A DNA stretch of 64,000 bases from Ornithinimicrobium pekingense DSM 21552. GTDB lineage: Bacteria; Actinomycetota; Actinomycetes; Actinomycetales; Dermatophilaceae. Below, piece after piece: positions 55,212 to 63,270 of this stretch. A program made the translations under genes and the position numbers. The notes under the pieces are model-generated. The model saw only the letters and a program-made list of their open reading frames with translations. It ran no database searches and was not told the DNA's origin. Each line of letters starts with the position of its first letter. Position 1 is the first letter of the stretch. The stretch spans positions 188,868-252,867 of the forward strand of contig NZ_ATWJ01000009.1 in assembly GCF_000421185.1 (NCBI RefSeq), in the 5' to 3' direction.

Positions 55212-55228
55212 CTGCACCACTGTTGCAG
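55212..55228. promoter_or_regulatory. Imperfect palindrome upstream of ctaC
   Basis: CTGCA and TGCAG arms (55212-55216 and 55224-55228) flank CCACTGT, with further symmetry inside. It lies between aat and ctaC and overlaps a possible -10 (TATGGT on the minus strand). It could be an operator of the oxidase operon; this is weak evidence. Confidence 0.3.
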
Positions 55229-55248
55229 TGTCGCACGTGGGATCCCTC

Positions 55249-55941
55249 TCAGGAGGGCCTCCCACGCCAGCGGCTGGGCAGTTCCTGGGCGACCACGGCG
55301 CGCAGCAGCTCGAGGTATGCGGTGCGCGGCACCTCGCGCACCCCGAGGGTGGCCAGGTGGTCGGTGCGCCACTGCACGTCGAGCACCCAGGGCACCCCGT
55401 CCTCCTCCAGGGTCCTGACCAGCGCGACGACCGCGGCCTTGGAGGCGTCGGTGGCCCGGTGGAACTTGGACTCGGCCGCGAACAGCCGGCCGACCGCGAG
55501 ACCGTACAGCCCCCCGACGAGGTGACCGTCACCCCATACCTCGACCGAGTGCGCCCAGCCCAGCTCGTGCAGCCGGTGGTAGGCCGCGACCATCGTGGGC
55601 GTGATCCACGCACCCTGGCGGGAGGGGTCGGCGCACGCCAGGACCACGTCGAGGAAGGCGGTGTCGTAGGTGATCTCGAAGCGGCGCATCGACCGCTGCA
55701 GGGACCGGCTCACGTGGAGGTCGCCCGGCAGGAGGACCCCGCGCGGGTCGGGCGACCACCAGCCCAGCGGCGGCCCACCCCCGACCCCCAGCCCCATGGG
55801 GAAGATGCCCTGGCGGTAGGCCTCCAGGACCGTGCCCGGCTCCAGGTCAGCCCCGATGCCCACGAGGTCCTCCCCCGGCGCCGCGCGCTCGACCGTGAGG
55901 TCCCACGGCGTCGGCGCTGGCTCCACTGGCATACGGGTCAT
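55249..55941 (-). CDS. aat: Leucyl/phenylalanyl-tRNA--protein transferase
   Basis: A 230-aa enzyme of the N-degron pathway that adds Leu or Phe to proteins with N-terminal Arg or Lys, marking them for ClpS/ClpAP. Conserved blocks are AYRQGIFPMG, WWSPDPRGV, HVSRSLQRSMRRF, QGAWITPTM, HSVEVWGDGHLVGGLYGLAVG and ESKFHRATDASK. The ATG at 55941 begins a normal-length product. It lies 85 bp upstream of ctaC and on the same strand. Confidence 0.94.
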   Translation of the reverse strand: MTRMPVEPAPTPWDLTVERAAPGEDLVGIGADLEPGTVLEAYRQGIFPMGLGVGGGPPLGWWSPDPRGVLLPGDLHVSRSLQRSMRRFEITYDTAFLDVVLACADPSRQGAWITPTMVAAYHRLHELGWAHSVEVWGDGHLVGGLYGLAVGRLFAAESKFHRATDASKAAVVALVRTLEEDGVPWVLDVQWRTDHLATLGVREVPRTAYLELLRAVVAQELPSRWRGRPS

Positions 55942-56040
55942 TGTGGTGGCCGGACGCGAGAAAGCCCCACCGCCACACGGTGGCGATGAGGCTCCTCGGA
56001 CTGCTCCGTGCTCGCTTCGCTCGCGCTCAGCGCCTGTTTC

Positions 56041-56073
56041 CGTCGAACAGGCTCGCTGCGCTCGCGTTCGACG
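56041..56073 (-). terminator. Hairpin after erpA
   Basis: Arms CGTCGAAC (56041-56048) and GTTCGACG (56066-56073) lie one base after the erpA stop; the loop contains GCTCGC/GCGAGC-type self-complementary bases. This is a probable terminator between erpA and aat. Confidence 0.5.
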
Positions 56074-56074
56074 G

Positions 56075-56428
56075 TCAGCTGAAGCTGTCGCCGCAGGCGC
56101 AGGAGCTGCCCGCGTTGGGGTTGTCGATCGTGAAGCCCTGCTTCTCGATGGTGTCGGCGAAGTCGATCGTCGCGCCGTCGAGGTAGGGGGCGCTCATCCG
56201 GTCGACGACGACCTCGACACCGCCGAAGTCGGCGAACAGGTCACCGTCGAGGGTGCGCTCGTCGAAGTAGAGCTGGTAGATCAGGCCCGAGCAGCCGCCC
56301 GGCTGCACGCCGATGCGCAGACGCAGGTCGTCGCGGCCCTCCTGCTCGAGCAGGCTCCTGACCTTGCCCGCGGCGAGCTCGGTCAGCGTGACACCGTGGG
56401 TGGCGGTGCTCTGGGTGGTGTCGGTCAT
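56075..56428 (-). CDS. erpA: Iron-sulfur cluster insertion protein, A-type
   Basis: A 117-aa A-type carrier. The three cluster-binding cysteines are Cys46 (GGCSGL), Cys110 and Cys112 (SCACGDSF). It delivers [4Fe-4S] or [2Fe-2S] clusters to apo-enzymes. ATG at 56428. M. tuberculosis Rv2204c is the counterpart, next to the same glycerate-kinase-family neighbour (Rv2205c), so this segment keeps that order. Confidence 0.94.
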   Translation of the reverse strand: MTDTTQSTATHGVTLTELAAGKVRSLLEQEGRDDLRLRIGVQPGGCSGLIYQLYFDERTLDGDLFADFGGVEVVVDRMSAPYLDGATIDFADTIEKQGFTIDNPNAGSSCACGDSFS

Positions 56429-56510
56429 GCGTCCGGTCCTCTCGTGAGGGAAGTCGTTGCCGGGAGCAACGTCGCGGCGGGGCGAGGTTGTTCCCGCCGT
56501 CAAGACTACG

Positions 56511-57644
56511 TCAGCCGGTGCCGGCCGCTGACCCGGGCGGGGGCGTCGCGGGCGGCGGTGGTGTCCAGGTCCGCGCGACGCGCGCCGCGAGGGCGGGCAG
56601 GTCCTCCCCCGGCCGCAGCTCGTAGGACCCGCTGACCCCCAGCGACATCCCCTCGCGGCGCCCGACCGACACTGAGCGGGCCAGGACGACCGTCGGCGTC
56701 GCCGTCTCGAGGGCGGCGCGGGCGGTGTCGGCGACGACGCCCTCGTGCACGGTGTCCTGGTCGTAGGCGTCGGTGACGAGCACGAGCAGCGCGCCAGGGA
56801 GCCGCCTGCGGATCCCCAGCTCGTCGAGAAGGAGACGGGGCGCGGTGTCGGTGCGCGCACCGAGCAGCTGCAGGGCGTAGCCCACGCCTCCCCCGGCGCC
56901 GGACCCCTGCTCGCGCTCGGGGCGGCGGGCCAGCCCGGTGAGCAGGTCGCGGGCCGGCGGCAGCAGCTGGTTGACCCGGTCGGTCAGCTCGCCGAGCTCG
57001 GTCTCCAGCCGTTGCGAGACCTCCGGGGCGACGCCGTGGCGCTCGGTGAGCGTCGCGCTGGCGCCGTGGAAGCCCAGCAGCGACCCCTCGGTGGTGGTGG
57101 CGAGCACGAGCCGGGTGCCGGACCAGTCCCGGCGCACCGCGGGCAGGTGCTCCAGGTCGTCGCCCGCACCGAGCTCGCGCAGCAGGCCCACACCGCCGTC
57201 GTGGCAGGCGAGCGGCCCCACGCCGACGACGATGCGCTCGACCCCGGTCTCCCGCGCCAGGGCGAGCAGCCTGCCCACGCCGGCACTCGTCATACCCGCG
57301 GGGTCGAGCAGTGCGTCCTCCCCCACGAGGTGACGCCCGCAGACCTGCGCGGTGTCGAGGTATGCCGTGCCGCCGGCACCGTCGTCGTCCCGCACCAGCG
57401 CGAGGCTGGCGGGGACCTCCTCCCCCCTGGGCCCGGGGACGACGACCGGCAGGAAGGAGGCGCGGAGCGTGCGCCCGACGACCTCGGCGAAGCCGGCCGC
57501 GCCCGAGGACGAGGCGTGGACCTCGACGTCGGCGTGGGGCGCCCGCTGCGACCACCCGGCACCGACCTGGTGGGCGGCCTCGACGGGAGGGAGGTCGCCG
57601 CAGCCCTCGGCCACGACGACGACGCGCGGCGCCGGCCTGGTCAT
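56511..57644 (-). CDS. Glycerate-kinase-family protein
   Basis: A 377-aa protein resembling the glycerate kinase (GlxK/GarK) family. An Asp/Gly-rich motif in the middle (PLACHDGGVGLLRELGAG) matches the region TxDGGxG of the family, and the C-terminal part has VTDAYDQDTVHEGVVADTA, close to the usual DGQ-type signature, with some positions changed. Whether it phosphorylates glycerate is uncertain because several family residues look altered. ATG 57644. It lies 2 bp after the trpS stop region and 82 bp before erpA on the same strand. Confidence 0.7.
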   Translation of the reverse strand: MTRPAPRVVVVAEGCGDLPPVEAAHQVGAGWSQRAPHADVEVHASSSGAAGFAEVVGRTLRASFLPVVVPGPRGEEVPASLALVRDDDGAGGTAYLDTAQVCGRHLVGEDALLDPAGMTSAGVGRLLALARETGVERIVVGVGPLACHDGGVGLLRELGAGDDLEHLPAVRRDWSGTRLVLATTTEGSLLGFHGASATLTERHGVAPEVSQRLETELGELTDRVNQLLPPARDLLTGLARRPEREQGSGAGGGVGYALQLLGARTDTAPRLLLDELGIRRRLPGALLVLVTDAYDQDTVHEGVVADTARAALETATPTVVLARSVSVGRREGMSLGVSGSYELRPGEDLPALAARVARTWTPPPPATPPPGSAAGTG

Positions 57645-57646
57645 CG

Positions 57647-58777
57647 TCAGGCGTAGACCATCTGCATGGCCTCGCGGACCTCCGCGAGCGTCGCCTCGGC
57701 GACGGCGTCGGCCCGGGCGTTGCCCTCGGCGAGGACCCGGCGCAGCTCGGCGGGGTCCTGCTCGAGCTCGGCGCGCCTGGCGCGGAACGGGGCGAGGTGC
57801 TCGTTGACGGCCTCGGTGACCAGCTTCTTCAGCGTGCCGCTGCCGCCGTCGCCGATCTCCTCGGCGATCAGGTGCGGGTCGCGCCCGGTGGTCAGCGACG
57901 CGAGCAGGACGAGGTTGGACACCTCGGGCCGTGTCGCGGGGTCGTAGGTGATGTGGCGGTCGGCGTCGGTGACCGCCTTCTTGATGGCCTTGGCGGTCTC
58001 GTCGGCGCTCATCCGCAGCTCGATGACGTTGCCCTTGGACTTGCTCATCTTGGTGCCGTCGGTGCCGAGCAGGTTGGGCACCTCGGACAGCAGGGCGTCG
58101 GGCGCGGGGAAGACCGGTGCGCTCCTGTCCCCTGCCCGGCCGTAGCGCTCGTCGAAGCGGCGGGCGACCACGCGGGTCTGCTCCAGGTGCGGCAGCTGGT
58201 CCTTGCCCACCGGCACCACGTTGGCCTTGCAGAAGAGGATGTCGGCCGCCTGGTGCACCGGGTAGGTGAGCATGAGGCCGCTCATCGGCCGGCCGCCGGT
58301 GGCCTCCTGCTCGGCCTTGACCGTGGGGTTGCGGCGCAACTCGCTGTCGGTGACCAGGGACAGGAAGGGCAGCATGAGCTGGTTGAGCGCCGGGATCTGG
58401 CTGTGCGTGAAGATCGTCGTGCGCCGCGGGTCCAGGCCGACCGCGAGGTAGTCGGTCAGCAGGGAGAACACCCGCTCGCCGATGCTGTCCACGCTGTCGC
58501 GGTCGGTGATGACCTGGTAGTCGGCGATGAGGACGAACGTCTCCACACCCTTGTCCTGCAGGGCGACCCGGTTGCGCAGGCTGCCGAAGTAGTGGCCCAG
58601 GTGCAGGTGGCCCGTGGGGCGGTCGCCGGTGAGCATCCGGAACTGCCCGGGGTCGGTCTCCAGCTGCCGCTCGATCTGCGCGGAGCGCGCGAGGCTGCGG
58701 GCCAAGGAGGCGTCGGAGGTCGAGTCGGCGAGGGCGTCAGAGCTGTCGTCCTGCAGGATGTCGGGCGCTGTGGTCAC
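57647..58777 (-). CDS. trpS: Tryptophan--tRNA ligase
   Basis: A 376-aa class I aminoacyl-tRNA synthetase charging tRNA-Trp. The HIGH-like motif is TGHLHLGHY and the KMSKS loop is DGTKMSKSKGN. The tryptophan pocket sequence follows DYQVITDRD. The N-terminal 40 residues are Asp/Ser/Ala-rich. The GTG at 58777 is preferred; a TAGCAT -10-like element (58786-58791) lies 8 bp upstream, so the mRNA may be leaderless. Longer upstream frames cross the regulatory region. Confidence 0.94.
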   Translation of the reverse strand: MTTAPDILQDDSSDALADSTSDASLARSLARSAQIERQLETDPGQFRMLTGDRPTGHLHLGHYFGSLRNRVALQDKGVETFVLIADYQVITDRDSVDSIGERVFSLLTDYLAVGLDPRRTTIFTHSQIPALNQLMLPFLSLVTDSELRRNPTVKAEQEATGGRPMSGLMLTYPVHQAADILFCKANVVPVGKDQLPHLEQTRVVARRFDERYGRAGDRSAPVFPAPDALLSEVPNLLGTDGTKMSKSKGNVIELRMSADETAKAIKKAVTDADRHITYDPATRPEVSNLVLLASLTTGRDPHLIAEEIGDGGSGTLKKLVTEAVNEHLAPFRARRAELEQDPAELRRVLAEGNARADAVAEATLAEVREAMQMVYA

Positions 58778-58903
58778 GGAGGCTGATGCTACGGGACGAG
58801 GTGACGTATGCTGTTCGCGGTACCGGGCTTTGACGGGGGTCAGAAGGCTCGGGACCGGCAACGATGTCGTCGCACTGTGTGGTCAATCTCTCGACGTTGA
58901 TGG

Positions 58904-58931
58904 TTGACGTGGGGGCAGGTCCGGATAGTCT
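58904..58931 (+). promoter_or_regulatory. Promoter of the Tat-exported protein gene
   Basis: A -35 TTGACG (58904-58909) and a -10 TAGTCT (58926-58931) are 16 bp apart. The predicted start is near 58938, leaving a leader of about 45 nt with GGGGAG before the ATG at 58982. Confidence 0.5.
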
Positions 58932-58981
58932 TGTTACATCGTTCGCGACCCGTGAACCGTGGACAAAAGGGGAGCTTCCTC

Positions 58982-59530
58982 ATGACAACTCAGAACACCG
59001 GCGAGGCCCTGAAAACCACCCGTCGGACCTTGGTCAAGGGGGCAGCCTGGAGCGTCCCTGTCGTGGCGATGGGGTCGACGGTGGCAGCGGCCAACGTCAC
59101 GTGCTCGCCCAACTCGTGCCCGATCGTCTTCAACCTCGGGGAGTCCTGCAAGAACAGCTCGGGCGGCGGAGCGAACCAGTACTACTTCGTCTTCAACACG
59201 ACTCTCCCCGCCGGCACGTCGGTCACCGTGACCAGCTGGACGTGGACACCGAACGCCGCGGACCATGCCTTCGTGCAGTTCACGCCGATCACGGCCGCCG
59301 TGACGGCTGAGGGGCGCCTCGTCTACCAGTTCACGGATAACGAGAAAAGCGCGACCAACGGCAACCTGCTGATCTGCTTCTCGTGGTCCGGGCCTGACGT
59401 GGAGAGCGACTCTGACTGCCTCAACACCGGAAACAACAACTACAGCAGCTGTGGCAACCGCACCCCGACGACGACGCCCGGGGCGGGGTCGGGGACCCTG
59501 CCGGCCACGAAGGTGTGGCCGCTGCTTTAG
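58982..59530 (+). CDS. Tat-exported Cys-rich protein, unknown
   Basis: A 182-aa orphan. The N-terminus is a Tat signal: TTRRTLVKGAAWSVPVVAMG, with a likely cut after AAA at about 37. The mature part is rich in Thr, Ser and Asn with eight or so cysteines (Cys41, Cys46 and Cys56 in the first 20 residues), likely disulfide-bonded outside. The end is a Pro/Thr/Gly linker followed by a short hydrophobic stretch (ATKVWPLL). Base composition is richer in A than its neighbours. No family recognised; it may be a wall or adhesion component. ATG 58982 follows GGGGAG. Confidence 0.75.
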   Translation: MTTQNTGEALKTTRRTLVKGAAWSVPVVAMGSTVAAANVTCSPNSCPIVFNLGESCKNSSGGGANQYYFVFNTTLPAGTSVTVTSWTWTPNAADHAFVQFTPITAAVTAEGRLVYQFTDNEKSATNGNLLICFSWSGPDVESDSDCLNTGNNNYSSCGNRTPTTTPGAGSGTLPATKVWPLL

Positions 59531-59572
59531 GCAGTTCCGCAGCGCCCAGTCACCTTTCGAGCCGCACGACAC

Positions 59573-59600
59573 AGGGCCCGGTCCGCACGGACCGGGCCCT
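59573..59600. terminator. Bidirectional hairpin terminator
   Basis: A perfect 12-bp inverted repeat (arms 59573-59584 and 59589-59600, loop GCAC) ends with a TT. It stands 42 bp beyond the stop of the Tat-exported protein and 68 bp beyond the hydroquinone-reductase-like gene, which converges on it. Confidence 0.8.
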
Positions 59601-59668
59601 TCGGCATACCCCCCGGAGTCGTCCCGTGAAAGTGCCCAGCGTGTCGACACTTCCACGGGACGCGCTCG

Positions 59669-60616
59669 TCAGCTGAGCGCCTCGCGTCCAGCGGGCACGT
59701 CCCACCCGGACGTGTCCGGCCCCTTGGGAACAACCCCGGTCGGGTTGATGTCCAGGTGCGTGGCGTAGTAGTGCGCCTTGATGTGCTCGAAGTTCACGGT
59801 CGAGCCGAAGTCCCACGTCTGCCACAGGTCGCGGGCGTAGGCCCACAGCACCGGCATCTCGGTCAGCTTCTGACGGTTGCACTTGAAGTGCCCGTGGTAG
59901 GCCGCGTCGAAACGCACCAGCGTCGGCCACAGCCGCACGTCCGCCAGCGTCAGCTGGTCACCGACCAGGTATCGCTGCGTCGACAACCGCTCCTCGAGCC
60001 AGTCCATCCGCGCCCACAGCGCGTCGTAGGCCCTCTCGTAGGACTCCTGCCGGCCGGCGAAGCCGCACTTGTAGACCCCGTTGTTGACGTCGTGGTAGAC
60101 GAGCTCGGAGACCTTCTCGATCTCGTCGCGCAGGTGCTCGGGCCACAGGTCGGGGGCGTCGGGGCGCTGGTGGTCGGTCCACTCGGTCACCAGGTCCTTG
60201 ACGATCTGGTGGAAGTCGTTGGTCACCACCATCCCCGACTGCGTGTCCACCACCGCCGGCACCGTGATCCCCGACTCGGGATAACCGTCGGGCCGCTTGT
60301 CGTAGGCGTCCTTGAGCTTGGGGATCCCCAGCACCGGGTCGACTCCGCCGGGGTCGAGGTCGAAGGTCCAGGAGTCCTCGTCGTGGACCGGGCCGGCGAC
60401 CGCCATCGACAGCACGTCCTCGAGCCCCAAAAGCTTGCGGGTCAGGATCGTGCGGTGCGCCCAGGGGCAGGCGCGCGAGACGGCGAGGCGGTAGCGCCCC
60501 GGCTCGACGCCATACCCGTCATGACCGTCCCTCGTGATCCGGGTCTCGATGTAGCGGGCCTTGCGCTCGTAGCTGTCCTGCACGTACGAGCCGCTGCGGG
60601 TCTCCTGCTCAGTCAT
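59669..60616 (-). CDS. Glutathione S-transferase omega-type (hydroquinone reductase-like)
   Basis: A 315-aa enzyme of the glutathionyl-hydroquinone reductase (Xi-class) family. The catalytic cysteine is Cys50 in SRACPWAHRT, the family hallmark. The helical C-terminal domain has KFHRAT-free helices with YKCGFAGRQ and LTLADVRLWPTLVRFD. Most actinobacteria use mycothiol, not glutathione, so the natural thiol is likely different (inference). The ATG at 60616 overlaps the end of the dipeptidase gene; an in-frame ATG at 60625 is an alternative. It probably reduces thiol-conjugated quinones, a role that would suit aromatic degradation elsewhere in the window. Confidence 0.88.
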   Translation of the reverse strand: MTEQETRSGSYVQDSYERKARYIETRITRDGHDGYGVEPGRYRLAVSRACPWAHRTILTRKLLGLEDVLSMAVAGPVHDEDSWTFDLDPGGVDPVLGIPKLKDAYDKRPDGYPESGITVPAVVDTQSGMVVTNDFHQIVKDLVTEWTDHQRPDAPDLWPEHLRDEIEKVSELVYHDVNNGVYKCGFAGRQESYERAYDALWARMDWLEERLSTQRYLVGDQLTLADVRLWPTLVRFDAAYHGHFKCNRQKLTEMPVLWAYARDLWQTWDFGSTVNFEHIKAHYYATHLDINPTGVVPKGPDTSGWDVPAGREALS

Positions 60617-61994
60617 GGGATCCATCCTTGCCCAGGGCGCCGAGCCGTTCCAGCAGGAGCGCCTCGGCCAGGCACACCCGCTCGAACTCGCCGAGGTGCA
60701 GGCTCTCGTTGGCGGCGTGAGCCCGGGTGTCGGGGTCCTCGACGCCGGTGACCAGGATCGCCGCCTGCGGAAAGCGCTCGGCGAAGGCCGCGACGAACGG
60801 GATCGACCCGCCGACGCCGATGTCGACCGGCTCCACCCCGCCCCAGGCGTCGCGGAAGGCCGCGCGCGCCGCGTCGTAGACCGGCCCCTGCGCGTCCGCC
60901 GCGAAGCCGCTGCCCTCGTCGTCGAGGGTGACGCTGACCTGGCAGCCCCAGGGGGCGTTGCGCTCCAGGTGCTCCTTGAGGGCCTGGTATGCCGTGCCCG
61001 GCGCCTCGGCCGGGTGGATGCGCATCGAGAGCTTGGCGCGCCCGACCGGGGTCAGCAGGTTGGCGGCGCGGTCGACCGAGGGGGCGTCGATGCCGATGAC
61101 GGTGACCGAGGGTTTGGTCCACATGCGGGAGAGGAAGGAGCCGGTCCCGATCGGCGAGACGCCGTCGGCCAGGCCGGAGTCGGCGCGCAGGTCGTCCTCG
61201 GAGTAGTCGAGGTCGGCGGCCTCCGAGCTCATCAGCCCGGGGACGGCGACGTCACCGGCCTCGTCGTGCAGCGTGGCCAGCAGCCGCGCGAGCGCGGTGA
61301 GGCCGTCAGGCACCGCCCCGCCGTAGAGGCCGGAGTGGACGCCGTGGTCCAGGGCGCGCACCTCGACGACGACGCGCACCATCCCGCGCAGGGTGGTGGT
61401 CAGGGCCGGGACCCCGATCTTCCAGTTGTGGGAGTCGGCCAGCACGATCGCGTCGCAGGCGAGCCGGTCGCCGTGCCGCTCCAGGATGTGGGGCAGGCTC
61501 TCCGAGCCGACCTCCTCCTCCCCCTCGACGAAGACGGTGACGCCCACGGGCGGGCGGCCGCCGTGGGCGCGCAGCGCCGCGACGTGGGCCATGACCCCGG
61601 CCTTGTCGTCGGCGACGCCGCGGCCGTAGAGGCGCTCGCCCACCTGGGTGGGCTCGAAGGGGTCGGTGTCCCACCCGCTCTCCCCGGGCGGCTGCACGTC
61701 GTGGTGCGCGTAGAGCAGGACCGTCGGGGCCCCCTCGGGGGCGGGCAGGTGCCCGATGACGGCCGGCTGACCGCCCTCGCGGACGACCTCGACCTGCAGC
61801 CCCTCGGCCTGGAGCAGCTCGGCGACGGTCCGGGCGCTGTCCTCCACGTGGTGCTGGTCGAAGGACGGCAGCGACACGGACGGGATGCGGGTGAGGGTCT
61901 CAAGGTCCGAGCGCACGCCGGGCATGAGGTCGCGCACCCGGGCGGCGAGGTCGGCGGCGCGGGGGTCGGCAGGGGTCTGCTGCTGTTCGGTCAC
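60609..61994 (-). CDS. M20-family dipeptidase
   Basis: A 461-aa zinc metallopeptidase of the M20/M25/M40 group. Metal and catalytic residues are in LLYAHHDVQPP, GRGVADDKAG, VEGEEEVGS and the lid domain with DHGVHSGLYGG. The later DPDTRAHAANESLHLGE carries the last His ligand. It likely cleaves dipeptides or deacylates small amides. The GTG at 61994 has no ribosome binding site and a TAGGGT box 7 bp upstream, so it may be leaderless. Its 3' end overlaps the next gene by 8 bp. Confidence 0.92.
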   Translation of the reverse strand: MTEQQQTPADPRAADLAARVRDLMPGVRSDLETLTRIPSVSLPSFDQHHVEDSARTVAELLQAEGLQVEVVREGGQPAVIGHLPAPEGAPTVLLYAHHDVQPPGESGWDTDPFEPTQVGERLYGRGVADDKAGVMAHVAALRAHGGRPPVGVTVFVEGEEEVGSESLPHILERHGDRLACDAIVLADSHNWKIGVPALTTTLRGMVRVVVEVRALDHGVHSGLYGGAVPDGLTALARLLATLHDEAGDVAVPGLMSSEAADLDYSEDDLRADSGLADGVSPIGTGSFLSRMWTKPSVTVIGIDAPSVDRAANLLTPVGRAKLSMRIHPAEAPGTAYQALKEHLERNAPWGCQVSVTLDDEGSGFAADAQGPVYDAARAAFRDAWGGVEPVDIGVGGSIPFVAAFAERFPQAAILVTGVEDPDTRAHAANESLHLGEFERVCLAEALLLERLGALGKDGSHD

Positions 61995-62093
61995 CTGCCC
62001 GACCCTATGGTGCGGGAGCGGGGAGCAGCGAGCGGGCCGCACCCTGGCCACGCATTACTACATACCGTAGGATCGAGGGAGGAGGTGGTGTCG

Positions 62094-62303
62094 ATGGCGA
62101 CATCCCAGACGTCCACCCGCTGGCCCTCGGTCGGCCTCGGCCTGGTCGCCGGCGCCGCGCTGGCGGTGCCGGCCGCGGCCCTGATGGACTGGCCGCTCGC
62201 GCTCGCCGTCGCGGCCGGGGCCGCGCTCGGCGTCGTCGCCGGTGCGGTCGCAGCCGCGTCGGGCTCGTCGGGCTCGTCCGGTTCGTCGGACTCTCGGTCC
62301 TGA
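62094..62303 (+). CDS. Small membrane protein, unknown
   Basis: A 69-aa protein with two hydrophobic helices (about 11-27 and 35-52) rich in Ala and Gly, and a Ser/Gly tail (GSSGSSGSSDS). The ATG at 62094 follows a strong GGAGGAGG, which supports translation; a GTG two codons earlier is possible. No family recognised. It precedes the DUF3043 gene by 29 bp. Confidence 0.6.
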   Translation: MATSQTSTRWPSVGLGLVAGAALAVPAAALMDWPLALAVAAGAALGVVAGAVAAASGSSGSSGSSDSRS

Positions 62304-62320
62304 CCGCCCCGCGCGCCGCC

Positions 62321-62326
62321 TACACT
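62321..62326 (+). promoter_or_regulatory. -10 element of the DUF3043 gene, leaderless start
   Basis: TACACT lies 6 bp before the GTG at 62333, so the transcript would begin at the start codon. No ribosome binding site is present. A weak -35 (CTGACC) lies about 15 bp upstream. Confidence 0.5.
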
Positions 62327-62332
62327 GGACGG

Positions 62333-62938
62333 GTGCGTTTCGGGAAGAAGTCGGAGCCGGTCGAGCTGACCGCGAGCCAGTCCACCACCGTGGAGGAGGC
62401 GGCCGTCACCGACCGGTCCCGTCCCCAGGGCAAGGGGCGTCCCACCCCGCGGCGCCGCGAGGCCGAGGCCGCCAACCGGCGCCCGCTCGTGCAGTCGACC
62501 AAGGGCAGGTCGCCCGAGGACAAGGCCAAGATCCGCGCCGAGCGCGCCAAGGCCCGCGACGGCATGATGCGCGGCGAGCAGAAGTACCTGATGGAGCGCG
62601 ACCGCGGGCCGGAGCGCCGCTTCCTGCGTGACGCCGTCGACCGCCGCTGGAACGTCGGAGAGATCCTGCTCCCCGCGATGGTCGTCATCCTGGCGCTGTC
62701 GTTCCTGCCCTACGACTGGGCCCGCCAGCTCTTCGTCGGCGCCTACGCCCTGATCCTCTTCGGCATCCTCGACGGCTGGCTGCTGTGGAAGCGCACGAAG
62801 GCCAGGTTCATCGAGACCTTCGGCACGGAGCCGGGCCGGGGGTCCGCCTGGTATGTCGTGCTCCGCTCCTTCCAGATGCGCGCCTCGCGCGTCCCGCGTC
62901 CGGCGGTCGCCCGCGGCGAGGAGCTGCGCCGGCACTGA
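62333..62938 (+). CDS. DUF3043 membrane protein
   Basis: A 201-aa actinobacterial protein. The basic N-terminal half has the family pattern KGRPTPRRREAEAANRRPL and MMRGEQKYLMERDRGPERRFLRD. Two membrane helices follow (about 113-132 and 135-155), then a basic C-terminus. Function unknown. GTG start at 62333 appears leaderless. Confidence 0.88.
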   Translation: MRFGKKSEPVELTASQSTTVEEAAVTDRSRPQGKGRPTPRRREAEAANRRPLVQSTKGRSPEDKAKIRAERAKARDGMMRGEQKYLMERDRGPERRFLRDAVDRRWNVGEILLPAMVVILALSFLPYDWARQLFVGAYALILFGILDGWLLWKRTKARFIETFGTEPGRGSAWYVVLRSFQMRASRVPRPAVARGEELRRH

Positions 62939-62968
62939 GCCGAAGGCGGCTCCCGACCTGGCGCCGGG

Positions 62969-63184
62969 CTACTCCGCGGGGCTGAGGCTCATCGGGCCGT
63001 AGACCACGTCCTCGCCGCGACGCAGGGTCACGGTCTGGACGCCGGCGTCGGCCAGGGTGGGCCACTCCTGCGACAGCCACGCCTCGGCGTCCGCCTGGGT
63101 GGGGAAGGTCACCGAGGCCATGGCCAGCTCGCCCATGGGGGTGCCGTCGTTGTTCTCGTAGCTCCAGGTGTAGTTCTCGCTCAT
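62969..63184 (-). CDS. Small conserved protein, unknown
   Basis: A 71-aa acidic cytoplasmic protein (MSENYTWSYEN start; FPTQADAEAWLSQEWPTLADAG in the middle). The layout (beta strand, helix with AEAWL, then VQTVTLRRGEDVVYGPMSL) suggests a small alpha/beta fold. ATG 63184. It is divergent from the DUF937 gene with 86 bp between. No function assigned. Confidence 0.72.
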   Translation of the reverse strand: MSENYTWSYENNDGTPMGELAMASVTFPTQADAEAWLSQEWPTLADAGVQTVTLRRGEDVVYGPMSLSPAE

Positions 63185-63270
63185 CCCTCAACCGTATGCG
63201 GCGACTCCGACGGTGTCCTACTGTCGTGGGGGACGAGGTCTCGCCGAGGCCGACGACGAAGGGACGCCCC

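Noticed and set aside
55942-56040. Possible small gene between aat and erpA
   Set aside because: The frame there is short, has no ribosome binding site and repeats CGCTCGC-type words around the terminator hairpin.
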